From Halobacteriovorax marinus SJ (GTDB lineage Bacteria; Bdellovibrionota; Bacteriovoracia; Bacteriovoracales; Bacteriovoracaceae): a DNA stretch of 64,000 nucleotides. Shown here piece by piece: positions 33,833 to 42,991 of the stretch; the first letter of the stretch is position 1; each line of letters opens with the position of its first letter. Under the pieces are notes generated by a model, which did no database searches, was not told the origin of the DNA, and was given only the letters and a program-made list of their open reading frames with translations. The stretch is from NCBI RefSeq assembly GCF_000210915.2, contig NC_016620.1:2108001-2172000 (forward strand), given 5' to 3'. A program made the position numbers and the translations under genes.

Positions 33833-34771
33833 TTGTTCTTTGAAGGATCTGAAAAGAAGGCAGAAGTTATTGTTAATCTCGAGGGAAAATCTCTTCGTGA
33901 AATCGATCAAGACTTCTGGTCTAAGTTAGTTGCAAAGTGTGAAGCGACTATTTTATCTAAAATTTCTAATGAAAAATGTGACGCCTATTTATTAAGTGAA
34001 TCTAGTCTCTTTGTTTTTGACGATAGATTTACGATTCTCACTTGCGGTCAAACTATTTTAATAAACTCAATTCTCTACTTCTTAGAAAATCACGATAGAG
34101 ATTCTATTGCACAAATAATTTTCCAAAGAAAGAATGAGTACTTCTCTCACCTTCAAAAAACTCACTTCCTTGATGACGTTAAGAAGATCCAGGAATTCTT
34201 TGAAGGGAGTTCACTTCGCTTTGGACATATGGACGCTCATCACAACTACCTCTTTCACCTTGATAAAGAGTATAAACCACAAAGTGATGATAAGACCTAT
34301 GAGCTACTTGTCTACCATATTGCAAGTGACGTAAGTAAAAACCTTACAAGTGGTAAGTTAAATGCAACTGAGATAAGAGAATTATTGAAACTCGATCAGA
34401 TTATACCTGGTTTTGAAATCGATGACTTCGTCTTCCAACCTTTCGGTTATAGCTTAAATGCTATCAATAAGGATGGTGAGTACTTAACTATTCATGTGAC
34501 TCCGCAGGAAGAGTCAAGTTATGTAAGTTTTGAGTCTTCAATTAATCTTGTAGAGAAGGCGCCAATTATCCTTGAAACTCTGCGCCCACACGCTTTTGAT
34601 TTAATGACTTTTAATCCACAAGGATATGAGAATAGCTTTGAATCAATTCCTGCAATTTATCAAAACCAAACATTAGTAAGAGAAAGTATTAGCTGTGGCT
34701 ATAATGTAGAATTCGCACATTTTTCTAAGAATGAGCGCGAAGTCTTTGCCGCATATAAAATGGAGATATAA
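33833..34771 (+). CDS. S-adenosylmethionine decarboxylase proenzyme, eukaryotic type
   Basis: 312 residues, TTG start with AAGGAG six bases upstream. It matches the animal/plant AMD1 family, not bacterial SpeD. FFEGSEKKAEV carries the two N-terminal Glu residues; AYLLSESSLFV is the self-cleavage site, so Ser57 should become the pyruvoyl group; TCGQT gives the catalytic Cys71; PGFEIDDFVFQPFGYSLNAI and GEYLTIHVTPQEESSYVSFE contain the Ser and His needed for processing. The product, decarboxylated S-adenosylmethionine, is the aminopropyl donor used by spermidine synthase, encoded three bases downstream. A horizontal origin from a eukaryote or an early bacterial branch is possible. Confidence 0.93.
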   Translation: MFFEGSEKKAEVIVNLEGKSLREIDQDFWSKLVAKCEATILSKISNEKCDAYLLSESSLFVFDDRFTILTCGQTILINSILYFLENHDRDSIAQIIFQRKNEYFSHLQKTHFLDDVKKIQEFFEGSSLRFGHMDAHHNYLFHLDKEYKPQSDDKTYELLVYHIASDVSKNLTSGKLNATEIRELLKLDQIIPGFEIDDFVFQPFGYSLNAINKDGEYLTIHVTPQEESSYVSFESSINLVEKAPIILETLRPHAFDLMTFNPQGYENSFESIPAIYQNQTLVRESISCGYNVEFAHFSKNEREVFAAYKMEI

Positions 34772-34774
34772 GAA

Positions 34775-35635
34775 ATGAAATCTAGTCTATGGATCGAAGA
34801 ATTTCAAAGCGATCACTCATCATATAAATTTGAAATTGAAAAAACTCTCTTTTCGGGACAAAGTGAATTCCAAGCTGTCGACGTTGTTCAAACGAAGGGA
34901 CATGGAAAAATGCTCTTAAATGATGGACTTATCATGGTCACAGAAAGAGATGAATTCGCTTACCACGATATGATCGCTCACGTACCTCTCTTCGTTCACC
35001 CTAATCCAAAGAACGTACTCGTTATTGGCGGTGGTGATGGCGGAACAGCTAGAGAAGTCATCAGACATCCAGGCGTTGAAAAGTGTACAATGGTAGAAAT
35101 AGATAAAATGGTTGTGGACGCTTGTATTGAGTTTATTCCACAAACGTCTAAAGACCTTACTGGTGATAGAGTCAATCTTATCATTGGAGATGGTGTTAAA
35201 TTTGTAAAAGAAACGAAAGAGAAATTTGACGTTATATTAGTAGATTCAACAGATCCAATTGGTCCGGCGACTCCTCTCTTTGGAACTGAGTTCTACGAAG
35301 ATCTAAAGAATTGTTTAAGTGACGATGGAATCGTTGTTTCTCAGGGCGAGTCTCCTTGGTATCAAACTGATATTCAAAAGGGACTCATTAAGATACTAGA
35401 CGGTGTTTTTAATGACGTATTCCTCTATACTTTTTCAAACCTCACTTACCCTGGTTCACTTTGGTCATTTACTTTTGCTACAAAGAAGTACCATCCAGTG
35501 AAAGATTTTAATCCTAATAGAGTTACAGAGTCTGGATTAGATTTTGACTACTATAATAAAGGGATTCATAGTGCGGCCTTTGCTCTACCTAGCTTCATCA
35601 GAAAGAATCTAGAAGGACTCATCAAGAATGACTAA
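34775..35635 (+). CDS. speE: Spermidine synthase
   Basis: 286 residues. LWIEEFQSDHSSYKFEIEKTLFSGQSEFQ start region, the nucleotide-binding motif VLVIGGGDGGTAREV (85-90) and the catalytic Asp segment ILVDSTDPIGPATPLF are diagnostic. It transfers the aminopropyl group of decarboxylated AdoMet to putrescine. Three bases follow the decarboxylase stop, so the two are translated together; the arginine decarboxylase and agmatinase that supply putrescine lie 2-5 kb downstream on the other strand. Confidence 0.96.
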   Translation: MKSSLWIEEFQSDHSSYKFEIEKTLFSGQSEFQAVDVVQTKGHGKMLLNDGLIMVTERDEFAYHDMIAHVPLFVHPNPKNVLVIGGGDGGTAREVIRHPGVEKCTMVEIDKMVVDACIEFIPQTSKDLTGDRVNLIIGDGVKFVKETKEKFDVILVDSTDPIGPATPLFGTEFYEDLKNCLSDDGIVVSQGESPWYQTDIQKGLIKILDGVFNDVFLYTFSNLTYPGSLWSFTFATKKYHPVKDFNPNRVTESGLDFDYYNKGIHSAAFALPSFIRKNLEGLIKND

Positions 35636-36098
35636 GAAGTATTGGCTCATGAAAACTGAGCCCGATACATTCTCGATTGACGACTTAAAGTCTAGGCCAA
35701 ATAAAACTGAAAGTTGGGATGGTGTGAGAAATTATCAGGCCAGAAACTTCATGCGCGACGAGATGAAAAAGGGAGATTTAATTCTTATCTATCATTCAAG
35801 TTGCAAGATTCCAGGAATTGCTGGAATAGCAGAGGTCGCCAAAGAGTCTCACCCTGATCACACCTGCTTTGATAAAACATCTAAATATTATGATCCAAAA
35901 TCTAGCGAGGAAAACCCTCGCTGGTTCATGGTATCAGTTAAGTTTAAAAAGAAATTTAAAAACTTTCTTCCACTCAATGAGCTCAAAGAGCAAAAGAAAT
36001 TAAAAGATATGCTCCTTCTTCAAAAAGGAAGCAGGCTCTCTATTCAGCCTGTGACTAAGAAAGAATATGACTTCATAACTCAAGAACTCGCAAAATAA
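35628..36098 (+). CDS. EVE-domain protein
   Basis: 156 residues, nearly all one EVE (PUA-like) domain: YWLMKTEPDTFSIDDL, WDGVRNYQARNFMRDEMKKGD, LIYHSSCKIPGIAGIAEV and the C-terminal QPVTKKEYDFI. EVE proteins resemble human THYN1 and related readers of modified DNA or RNA bases. It overlaps the end of speE by eight bases, which ties its expression to polyamine synthesis, although a functional link is not obvious. Terminator follows. Confidence 0.92.
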   Translation: MTKKYWLMKTEPDTFSIDDLKSRPNKTESWDGVRNYQARNFMRDEMKKGDLILIYHSSCKIPGIAGIAEVAKESHPDHTCFDKTSKYYDPKSSEENPRWFMVSVKFKKKFKNFLPLNELKEQKKLKDMLLLQKGSRLSIQPVTKKEYDFITQELAK

Positions 36099-36107
36099 TA
36101 TTTACAT

Positions 36108-36139
36108 AGAACTAAAATCTTTAGATGTTCTTTAGTTCT
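36108..36139 (+). other. 9-bp hairpin between EVE gene and terminator
   Basis: AGAACTAAA (36108-36116) and its exact complement (36131-36139) enclose a 14-base loop, ten bases after the EVE stop and just before the terminator. It may protect the 3' end of the mRNA or assist termination. Confidence 0.5.
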
Positions 36140-36150
36140 CCAATATAAAT

Positions 36151-36182
36151 AGGCCTAGACAGAATAATAGGCCTTTTTTTTA
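36151..36182 (+). terminator. Intrinsic terminator of the speE operon
   Basis: AGGCCT (36151-36156) and AGGCCT (36169-36174), itself palindromic, form a 6-bp stem followed by a run of eight or more T. It ends the decarboxylase-speE-EVE transcript before the histidine kinase gene. Confidence 0.85.
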
Positions 36183-36222
36183 TTCTATCTATAAGCTCAA
36201 GAAATCTTTATAATAAGTAGGC

Positions 36223-37938
36223 ATGGAAACAAAGAAGAAGCTCCAATATATTTACATTCTCACACTTACACTTGTTATTGGGACTCTAATCTTCTTTGCA
36301 CGCTATCTATTCTATTCTCAATTTGAAAACCTCGAATATAAGAAGATAAGTATTAATAACGATCTCGTTCGAAATGAAATTCTAAAAAACCTTGGTGAGA
36401 TCAATTTCAAAAATAAAGAATGGTCCAGTAGACAAACAATCTATGAGCTCATGGAGAAGAAAGACTATAGAACTCTTGAGAAGAACCTCAACCTCTCTGC
36501 ACTAAGAAATTTAAATATCGATTTAATTCTCTATGGTGACGAAAGAGAATATATCAATGGATATAATCTAAGTTATGATCACGATTTCTCTTCAATAGGA
36601 CTACAGCAAGTACCTACTGAACTAATTAAGAAAATCAACTATGATGAGTATTTAAAAAAGAACGAAGAAATTTTAGAAATCTATGACCTAAAAGATTTTG
36701 GAGTCTGGCTTATCTCTGAGATACCTATTACAAAGAGATACCAAGTCAATTCAGTTGGAAAATTACTAATGGCAAAGAAAATAGATGCCAGCTACTTTAG
36801 ACGCCTTAGTCAAAACCTTGCAGTTAAAGTCTATTTCAAAGGTGTTGAGAATGAGAAGGCCGACAGTACCTACCAACTAGATAATTTCTTAGTGAGCGAC
36901 AATTCACTTGAGCTCGCAAATAATAAATTCTTTGTCTACTCCATCTTTCATACTCCAGAAATACTTATCGCAGGAAAGAGAAGTTTCTCTCTCTTTCTAG
37001 TTACTTCGTCTCTAATGATCATTATTATTCTAGGACTTACTTACTACGTCTTAAATAGAAGTCTCTTTAATCCAATTCTAAACTTACAAAGAGAAGTTTC
37101 TAAACTCGACTTAGATAAATTAAAAGAAATAAAACAACTTAGTCACGACAAAGAAATAAGTGAATTAACTCAGACAATCAACTCACTGATTAAGAGAGTA
37201 AAGGAAGATTACGAGCTTCTAGTACAAAAAGGTAAGCTCGAGTCCCTTGGTCTAATGGCAGGGGGAATTGCCCATGAAATTAATAATCCCCTAACTATAC
37301 TCAAGACAAACTCTTCTATTATGCTTAGACACTTAAAAGAGAGTAATGACCTAGCTAATCAAAATATAACCACTAAAGTTGAAAAGAATTTAAAAACAAT
37401 TGATCGAATCGCTGATATTATAAGTGGGTTGCAGAGAATTTCTCGTCACTCTTCAGAGGACGAACTTATCACTGTTGAAGCAAAGAATATTATTAGAAAT
37501 ATCGAAAACCTTCATACAAGTATTGTAGAAGATAGAAATATTGTAGTTGAGTACATCATCTCAGAACATAGTCTCAAGTTTAAAGGTCTCGAGCAACAAA
37601 TCACACAGATTCTTATCAACCTCATAATGAATTCAACTCACGCCATTAAAGATATGGATGAAAGATGGATCAGAGTGGAATTACTTAGAAGAGATCATCT
37701 TGTCATCTATAGAGTGATTGACTCAGGACATGGAATTGATAGTGAAATAAAAGATAAAGTTATGGAGCCATTCTTTACAACTAAAGAGATAGGCAGAGGT
37801 ACTGGCCTAGGTCTAAGTATCTGTAAGAAAATTGCACATTATCACGGTGGAGATCTCAAGTGTCTTGAGGGCGAAGCCAATACAACCTTTGAGCTCTCAA
37901 TTCCAATTCTAACAGAGAGCTCAACGAGTGCAGCTTAG
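36223..37938 (+). CDS. Membrane sensor histidine kinase
   Basis: 571 residues: transmembrane helix (about 9-28), a periplasmic sensor of about 225 residues without recognisable fold, a second helix (about 256-278), a linker, then HisKA with the H-box [14 protein letters not shown] (His351) and a HATPase domain with N-box [13 protein letters not shown]1 IDSGHGI, F-box [15 protein letters not shown]. No response-regulator gene is adjacent, so it is an orphan; the CheY-like protein at 50777-51169 is also orphan but distant. Its stop lies one base from the end of speA on the other strand. Confidence 0.94.
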   Translation: METKKKLQYIYILTLTLVIGTLIFFARYLFYSQFENLEYKKISINNDLVRNEILKNLGEINFKNKEWSSRQTIYELMEKKDYRTLEKNLNLSALRNLNIDLILYGDEREYINGYNLSYDHDFSSIGLQQVPTELIKKINYDEYLKKNEEILEIYDLKDFGVWLISEIPITKRYQVNSVGKLLMAKKIDASYFRRLSQNLAVKVYFKGVENEKADSTYQLDNFLVSDNSLELANNKFFVYSIFHTPEILIAGKRSFSLFLVTSSLMIIIILGLTYYVLNRSLFNPILNLQREVSKLDLDKLKEIKQLSHDKEISELTQTINSLIKRVKEDYELLVQKGKLESLGLMAGGIAHEINNPLTILKTNSSIMLRHLKESNDLANQNITTKVEKNLKTIDRIADIISGLQRISRHSSEDELITVEAKNIIRNIENLHTSIVEDRNIVVEYIISEHSLKFKGLEQQITQILINLIMNSTHAIKDMDERWIRVELLRRDHLVIYRVIDSGHGIDSEIKDKVMEPFFTTKEIGRGTGLGLSICKKIAHYHGGDLKCLEGEANTTFELSIPILTESSTSAA

Positions 37939-37939
37939 T

Positions 37940-39847
37940 TTAAGATTCTAAGTAAGTATAACTTCTAAGACAGTCTTCATAGAAATCAACTAACTTCACA
38001 CCTCTTCTTGGTTGAATCTTTCCTCTTGCAACTTCTCTATCCACAACCTTCTTTAAAGAGTAGGCCATATACTGTGGATTGTACTGCATTGTTGAGAGGA
38101 CTTTCGCACAAGACTGTCCCTTTATAACTTCTTCAATATAGAAACCACTTTCATCTTCTTCATCTTTAAAGACGTGAACTTCATTGAGTCTTCCAAAGAG
38201 ATTGTGCATATCCCCCATCACGTCTTGGTAAGCTCCAGTTAAAAAGATTCCTAAGTAATAATCCTCTTCACCTAATTCATGGACCGGAAAAGTCGTACGA
38301 TGGCCAGTTTCATCAATAAACTTATCAATCTTACCGTCACTATCACATGTGATATCAGCAATTGAGCAATTCACCGTCGGCTTCTCATGCAGTCTAGTAA
38401 TCGGAACAACAGGGAGAACTTGCCCAATGGCCCAGCTATCCGCGGCCGATTGAAAGACAGAGAAGTTACATAGATACTTTGCAGAGGTATCATCAACTAA
38501 GGACTGCAGCTCCTCTGGAACTTTATCTGAGTCAATAAGCTTTGAAGTAATATAATTTAAAACTCTTGTATAAATTGTTTCAATCTTTGCTCTTTCCTCT
38601 AGAGAAAGAATCCCTAGCTTAAAAGCATTGAGAGCACTTTCTTTTAATTGAATAACATCATTATAAGTTTCTTGTAGTCTCTCATTATTGTGAAGATCTT
38701 CTTCTAGCTCTCGCATATTGCTAACAAAGATATGCTCTCCCGTAACTTTCTTCGTATTAAAATCTGAAGTAGCGTCAATCTTACCAATTACATTTGTTAC
38801 AACACATGAATGGTGAGCTGTTACTGCACGACCAGACTCAGTTACAATATTTGGGTGAGTCACGCCTTCTAAGTCACAAATTTGTTTTAAACTATAGATC
38901 ACATCAGCAACGTATTCACTTAGAGAGTAATTCGTAGATGAATCATTAATCGTTCTCGTTCCATCATAATCAACACCGAGACCACCACCAATATCAAAGT
39001 ACTCAAGAGGAACACCGGCCTGAACAAGCTTAGCGTAAATTCTTCCGCCCTCACTGATCGCCTCTTTAAAAGATCTGATCTCAGGAATCTGTGAACCTAT
39101 ATGAAAGTGAAAGAGCTTAATGCAATCACCAAGACCGTTTGCCCTAAAGAGCTCAACAGCTTGAAGCATTTCTGAAACAGAGAGACCAAATTTGGCCCTC
39201 TCACCAGAGGAGCCAGACCATCTTCCACAGCCTGGAACACTCATCTTTCCACGAAGACCAATAAGTGGCTCTACACCAACTTCTTTACTGAGGCGAATAA
39301 TCTTCTTTATCTCTGAAAATTTCTCAATCACGATGATAATCTTTCTTCCCACTTCTCTTCCAAGAAGAGCAAGCTTCATATAATCATCATCTTTATATCC
39401 ATTTAAAATAGTCAGGGCCTTTTTACTGTCGTTCATAGCAAGTACTGCTAGTAACTCAGGCTTACTTCCTGCCTCAAGGCCGTAATCATACTTAAGACCA
39501 GCGTCGATAATCTCTTCAACGACCTCACGCATTTGATTCACTTTAATTGGGTAAACACCGTAGTAGCGACCTTCATAATCATATTCTTCAATCGTTTCTC
39601 TAAAGACTTTATTAATGAGTCTAACTCTTGAGCGAAGAATATCGTGGAAGCGAATAACTGCAGGAAATTTTACTCCCTGCTCTTTCATCTCTTTGATGAC
39701 TGAGGCAATATCAAACTCTCCAGACTTCTTAGACTCTGTTCTAACAGTTAAATTACCAAGAGAATTTACAGAGAAGTAACCTTCACCCCATTGATTAATC
39801 TTATATAATTTCTTTGAATCATTTATAGTCCACTTACTCATGGTCAT
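37940..39847 (-). CDS. speA: Biosynthetic arginine decarboxylase
   Basis: 635 residues, the size of SpeA-type fold III enzymes. PLP-lysine motif YYGVYPIKVNQ (Lys102), GLEAGSKPELLA, FHIGSQIP, the EYFDIGGGLGVDYDG loop and the C-terminal catalytic Cys/Asp region (FLTGAYQDVMGDMHNLFGR). It converts arginine to agmatine and CO2. Agmatinase (speB) lies just upstream with a two-base gap, so agmatine passes to putrescine, and the decarboxylase/speE pair nearby makes spermidine. Confidence 0.96.
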   Translation of the reverse strand: MTMSKWTINDSKKLYKINQWGEGYFSVNSLGNLTVRTESKKSGEFDIASVIKEMKEQGVKFPAVIRFHDILRSRVRLINKVFRETIEEYDYEGRYYGVYPIKVNQMREVVEEIIDAGLKYDYGLEAGSKPELLAVLAMNDSKKALTILNGYKDDDYMKLALLGREVGRKIIIVIEKFSEIKKIIRLSKEVGVEPLIGLRGKMSVPGCGRWSGSSGERAKFGLSVSEMLQAVELFRANGLGDCIKLFHFHIGSQIPEIRSFKEAISEGGRIYAKLVQAGVPLEYFDIGGGLGVDYDGTRTINDSSTNYSLSEYVADVIYSLKQICDLEGVTHPNIVTESGRAVTAHHSCVVTNVIGKIDATSDFNTKKVTGEHIFVSNMRELEEDLHNNERLQETYNDVIQLKESALNAFKLGILSLEERAKIETIYTRVLNYITSKLIDSDKVPEELQSLVDDTSAKYLCNFSVFQSAADSWAIGQVLPVVPITRLHEKPTVNCSIADITCDSDGKIDKFIDETGHRTTFPVHELGEEDYYLGIFLTGAYQDVMGDMHNLFGRLNEVHVFKDEEDESGFYIEEVIKGQSCAKVLSTMQYNPQYMAYSLKKVVDREVARGKIQPRRGVKLVDFYEDCLRSYTYLES

Positions 39848-39849
39848 TC

Positions 39850-40785
39850 CTAATTTAGTGCAATTAATAATTCTCGTACAACCTTGGCCGCAAAGACATC
39901 ACTATTTCCTGTCGGATCAATAACGGGAGATAATTCCACCACATCACAACCAACAAAATTCTTATTCATCAAGATCTTAACAAAGGATATGAATGAATGG
40001 AAATCTTCTCCACCCGGCTCCGGTGTTCCCGTACCAGGAAAGAAGCTAGGGTCAAAGTAATCGAGATCAAAAGTTAAATAGATTGGTCTATCGTTAGCAA
40101 TAGAGCTTACCGCTTCTAAAAAATCAGCACGAGAAGTTTTAATTGTTCCATGCTCGTGCATCCAATTAAATTCATCTTTAGTACCAGAGCGAATTCCATA
40201 CTGAATCAATTCATGTCCATCTTTAAAATGGTCAAGTGCTCTTCTAATAATAGAGGCATGAGAGTAATGATGTCCCAAGTAGCCGTCTCGAAGGTCTGCG
40301 TGAGCATCGAGGTGAATGACCACCAGATCATCATATTGATCTAAGTACGTTTTTAGAGGAGCGAAACTAATTGAATGCTCTCCACCAAGAGTGAGAGTTT
40401 TGATTCCACTCTCTTTTAGATCTACATCACTGAAGATCTCTAAGAACTCATCTGTTGCCTGCTTCCAATTAGCGTCGGCATCATCACTCGTTCCCACATT
40501 TAAATTTCCAAGGTCGTAGAACTTACGAATTTCATCGGTACCACTTTTTAAGTAGGGAGAATAATCTTCGATTCCATCACTGATGATTCTAAGAGCATCG
40601 GGTCCGTCTTTTGTTCCCTTTCTAAAACATGCCGTTCCATCAAAACCAAAACCAATCAAATGGGTAGCATTTGCATGAAGCTTATCAGTCCAATGAGAGT
40701 TCAAATAAACTTCTTCAGGTCTTTGCAACTTAGGTAGAGAATCTTTAATAATTTCAGTGCTCAAGCGGCGAACTCCTCTCGTCAT
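39850..40785 (-). CDS. speB: Agmatinase (ureohydrolase family)
   Basis: 311 residues. All manganese-ligand motifs of the arginase/agmatinase fold are present: GGEHSISF, VIHLDAHADLRDGY and YLTFDLDYFDPSFFPGTGTPEPGG. Substrate assignment as agmatine rests on the tight operon with arginine decarboxylase (two-base gap); the product is putrescine plus urea. The first 40 residues are an extension before the fold and may be a regulatory segment. A 109-base gap with a possible promoter separates it from the M14 peptidase gene upstream. Confidence 0.9.
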   Translation of the reverse strand: MTRGVRRLSTEIIKDSLPKLQRPEEVYLNSHWTDKLHANATHLIGFGFDGTACFRKGTKDGPDALRIISDGIEDYSPYLKSGTDEIRKFYDLGNLNVGTSDDADANWKQATDEFLEIFSDVDLKESGIKTLTLGGEHSISFAPLKTYLDQYDDLVVIHLDAHADLRDGYLGHHYSHASIIRRALDHFKDGHELIQYGIRSGTKDEFNWMHEHGTIKTSRADFLEAVSSIANDRPIYLTFDLDYFDPSFFPGTGTPEPGGEDFHSFISFVKILMNKNFVGCDVVELSPVIDPTGNSDVFAAKVVRELLIALN

Positions 40786-40894
40786 TTTAAATGTATTGTC
40801 TTAATTTCTTTGATTAATTCACCTTGTAACTTACGTCAAGGGAAATAGCCGAAGTCGTTAAAAATACAGATAATTCTTACGAATAGGTTAAAAT

Positions 40895-42025
40895 CTAATT
40901 TGTTGAGACATCATCTTCATCTGGAAGAGTCGCCACCTCAACTTCCTTCTTCATGTCGTGAAGAATCGCCGAGTGAATGGCATCTTTAAATGTGGCCCAA
41001 TACTTCTTGTGCTTTCTATTATCTGATGTAGGAAGCTCCAACGTATAGGTAGGAATATTTCTCTCATTTCCAGCATAATTTCCAAGACTACCTGGAAAGA
41101 AAGGATAGTTTTTTATCTTATATCCATTGGCCATTTTACTCATCTGTATGAGGAGCTCTTGGGCATTGGGAACAACAATCTGTGCGCCATCGTGATTGTG
41201 GGAGTGAAACTCTGGTCCATCATAGTCGAGAATTGAAAGTGGAGCATGAACCGTAATAATCTTTGATGGGTTATATCTTTTGATAAGGTTAACTTGAAAA
41301 ATGGTCTCTTGTTCACTAAGAGGTCTCTCACCTGGGTAGCGGCGCTTGTCACTTCTATATCTTGTCTTCCATAGTCTTAGTGCGTCCCTATTCCAGTCCT
41401 TAGTAGGAAAGTTTCTATTTACATCAACACCCCTAGCGTTTGTTCTCGTAGGACGTCTCTTAAAGAAAGAGTCTGGTGTTACAATTGGGGCCACAACAAC
41501 AAGCTTATCTTCTAATTCTTCATGGCCTGGTAAGTGACCGTTTACGACTTTTTCTAAGTGGTGAATAATATCGAAGCAGAATTTAATTGGCGTAATCTCA
41601 TCACCGTGAACTCCACAAAGAATGAGAGTCATATCTTTAGGGTTAGATGACTTTTGAAGTTCTTCACTTCCATAGACTGTCCAAATCAAAGGATCACCTA
41701 AGTGGGACTTTCTCACATTATTCCACTTAATATTCATGCAGCGGCTATAACCCCAGCCCCAGTGACGAAATTTCTTCTCTATTTTCTTACAGTAATTTGA
41801 AACCACTTGGTTTTGAGGAAGCTTCTTATCCCAAAGAGGCTTCTTTACAACTTTCTGGACTTTTACAGGTTCAGCAACAGGAGCCTCTTTAGCTTCAGTA
41901 GTGCTGATCTTCTTAGACTGTGCACTCGTATTTGAGTCATCTTTATCAAGAGTCATAAAGTCTGTAATACTGGAACATCCGTATAGTAAACTCAATAATA
42001 TTAGACTGATATAAACTCTTGTCAT
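40895..42025 (-). CDS. M14-family metallopeptidase lipoprotein (MpaA-like)
   Basis: 376 residues. The lipobox LLYGCSS (Cys17) predicts lipid anchoring after export; a charged linker (about 25-75) follows. The M14 fold shows zinc ligands HGDE (in LILCGVHGDEITPIKF) and His in IITVHAPLS, substrate-binding Asn-Arg in DVNRNFPTKDW, and the catalytic Glu in TYTLELPTS. MpaA-like members cut the gamma-D-Glu-meso-DAP bond of muropeptides. MpaA of E. coli is cytoplasmic, so a lipoprotein version would act on the wall itself or on prey muropeptides. It shares an 84-base divergent promoter region with the ATP-grasp gene. Confidence 0.85.
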   Translation of the reverse strand: MTRVYISLILLSLLYGCSSITDFMTLDKDDSNTSAQSKKISTTEAKEAPVAEPVKVQKVVKKPLWDKKLPQNQVVSNYCKKIEKKFRHWGWGYSRCMNIKWNNVRKSHLGDPLIWTVYGSEELQKSSNPKDMTLILCGVHGDEITPIKFCFDIIHHLEKVVNGHLPGHEELEDKLVVVAPIVTPDSFFKRRPTRTNARGVDVNRNFPTKDWNRDALRLWKTRYRSDKRRYPGERPLSEQETIFQVNLIKRYNPSKIITVHAPLSILDYDGPEFHSHNHDGAQIVVPNAQELLIQMSKMANGYKIKNYPFFPGSLGNYAGNERNIPTYTLELPTSDNRKHKKYWATFKDAIHSAILHDMKKEVEVATLPDEDDVSTN

Positions 42026-42109
42026 TTTCTACTCGATTCTTGTGTTAAAATATATCCGTATTATAACCTTTTAATAACACTAAAAACACCCTTTTTGAGG
42101 GACTTAACT

Positions 42110-42991
42110 ATGAAAATACTCGTAATTTCTAAGAATAGTCAACTCTACTCCAGCGCTAGATTGCTGGCAGAAGCCCAATCATTGGGCCTTGAGTCGAAAC
42201 ACCAAGATATTTACCAATCAAGTCACTGGAGAGAGAATGAGCGCAGTTCTTCCACTGTGGTCTTTAATCGCTACTCAGGAATTCTCTTCGACGACTACGA
42301 TCTACAACTGTGCCAATCTTGGAAGAATAAGGGCTCACTTATTTTAAACCCAATTGAAGAGTTGCAAATTTTTCGAGACAAACTTTCCTCCCATATCTTC
42401 TTAAATAATCTCGAACTTAGTTGCATTCCCACTAGGGCCATTAGAGGAGCGCTCTCTCGTGAGGAGATCGAAGAGGTCATAGACTTTAACGATATCCCGG
42501 GCCAGTGCCCAAATGAATATATTATTAAACCCACTAGAAGTAATAAAGGCCTAGGCATGAGTTTATGCCGTGGTATAGACTCTCTCTACACTCAACTAGA
42601 GAGCTACTACCACTTTGGTGACCAGCGATTTATTATTCAGCCTAGGATGAGAGGTATTAGAGAGTACCGCCTCTTTTTCATTGAAGATCAAATTATTGGG
42701 GCCTTTGAAAAACACGCTAAGAGACAGGATGAATTCAGACTCAATGCCCAGCGCAGTGAGTGCTTTGCAATAGAGCCCGAAAATTTAAGTGAAGAACTTA
42801 TCAGTTTCTTTCAAACAATCAGACGAAATACTCACCTCTTCTACGGTGGTATTGATATTCTTGAAACCGAGAATCAATTCTTTATTTTAGAAGTTAATCC
42901 GTGTCCAGGCTTTGAGACATTGGAAGAAGTTTGTAAGGTGAATGTTGCAAAAGAGCTCATCTCTAGAGTCCACCAGAGTATGGTTAACTAG
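42110..42991 (+). CDS. RimK-like ATP-grasp ligase
   Basis: 293 residues from the ATG at 42110, nine bases after GAGG; the TTG at 42095 overlaps that site and is rejected. N-terminal ILVISKNSQLYSSARLLAEA, then FRDKLSSHIFL, YIIKPTRSNKGLGMSLCRG (nucleotide loop), and GGIDILETENQFFILEVNPCPGFE with the metal-binding Glu and Asn. RimK enzymes join glutamate or other amino acids to carboxyl groups of proteins or small molecules using ATP. The substrate cannot be read from sequence; the divergent M14 peptidase is a suggestive neighbour, since amino-acid ligases and peptidases often pair. Confidence 0.85.
   Translation: MKILVISKNSQLYSSARLLAEAQSLGLESKHQDIYQSSHWRENERSSSTVVFNRYSGILFDDYDLQLCQSWKNKGSLILNPIEELQIFRDKLSSHIFLNNLELSCIPTRAIRGALSREEIEEVIDFNDIPGQCPNEYIIKPTRSNKGLGMSLCRGIDSLYTQLESYYHFGDQRFIIQPRMRGIREYRLFFIEDQIIGAFEKHAKRQDEFRLNAQRSECFAIEPENLSEELISFFQTIRRNTHLFYGGIDILETENQFFILEVNPCPGFETLEEVCKVNVAKELISRVHQSMVN

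Noticed and set aside
42095-42109. TTG at 42095 as the start of the ATP-grasp gene
   Set aside because: It overlaps the GAGG ribosome site that serves the ATG at 42110.
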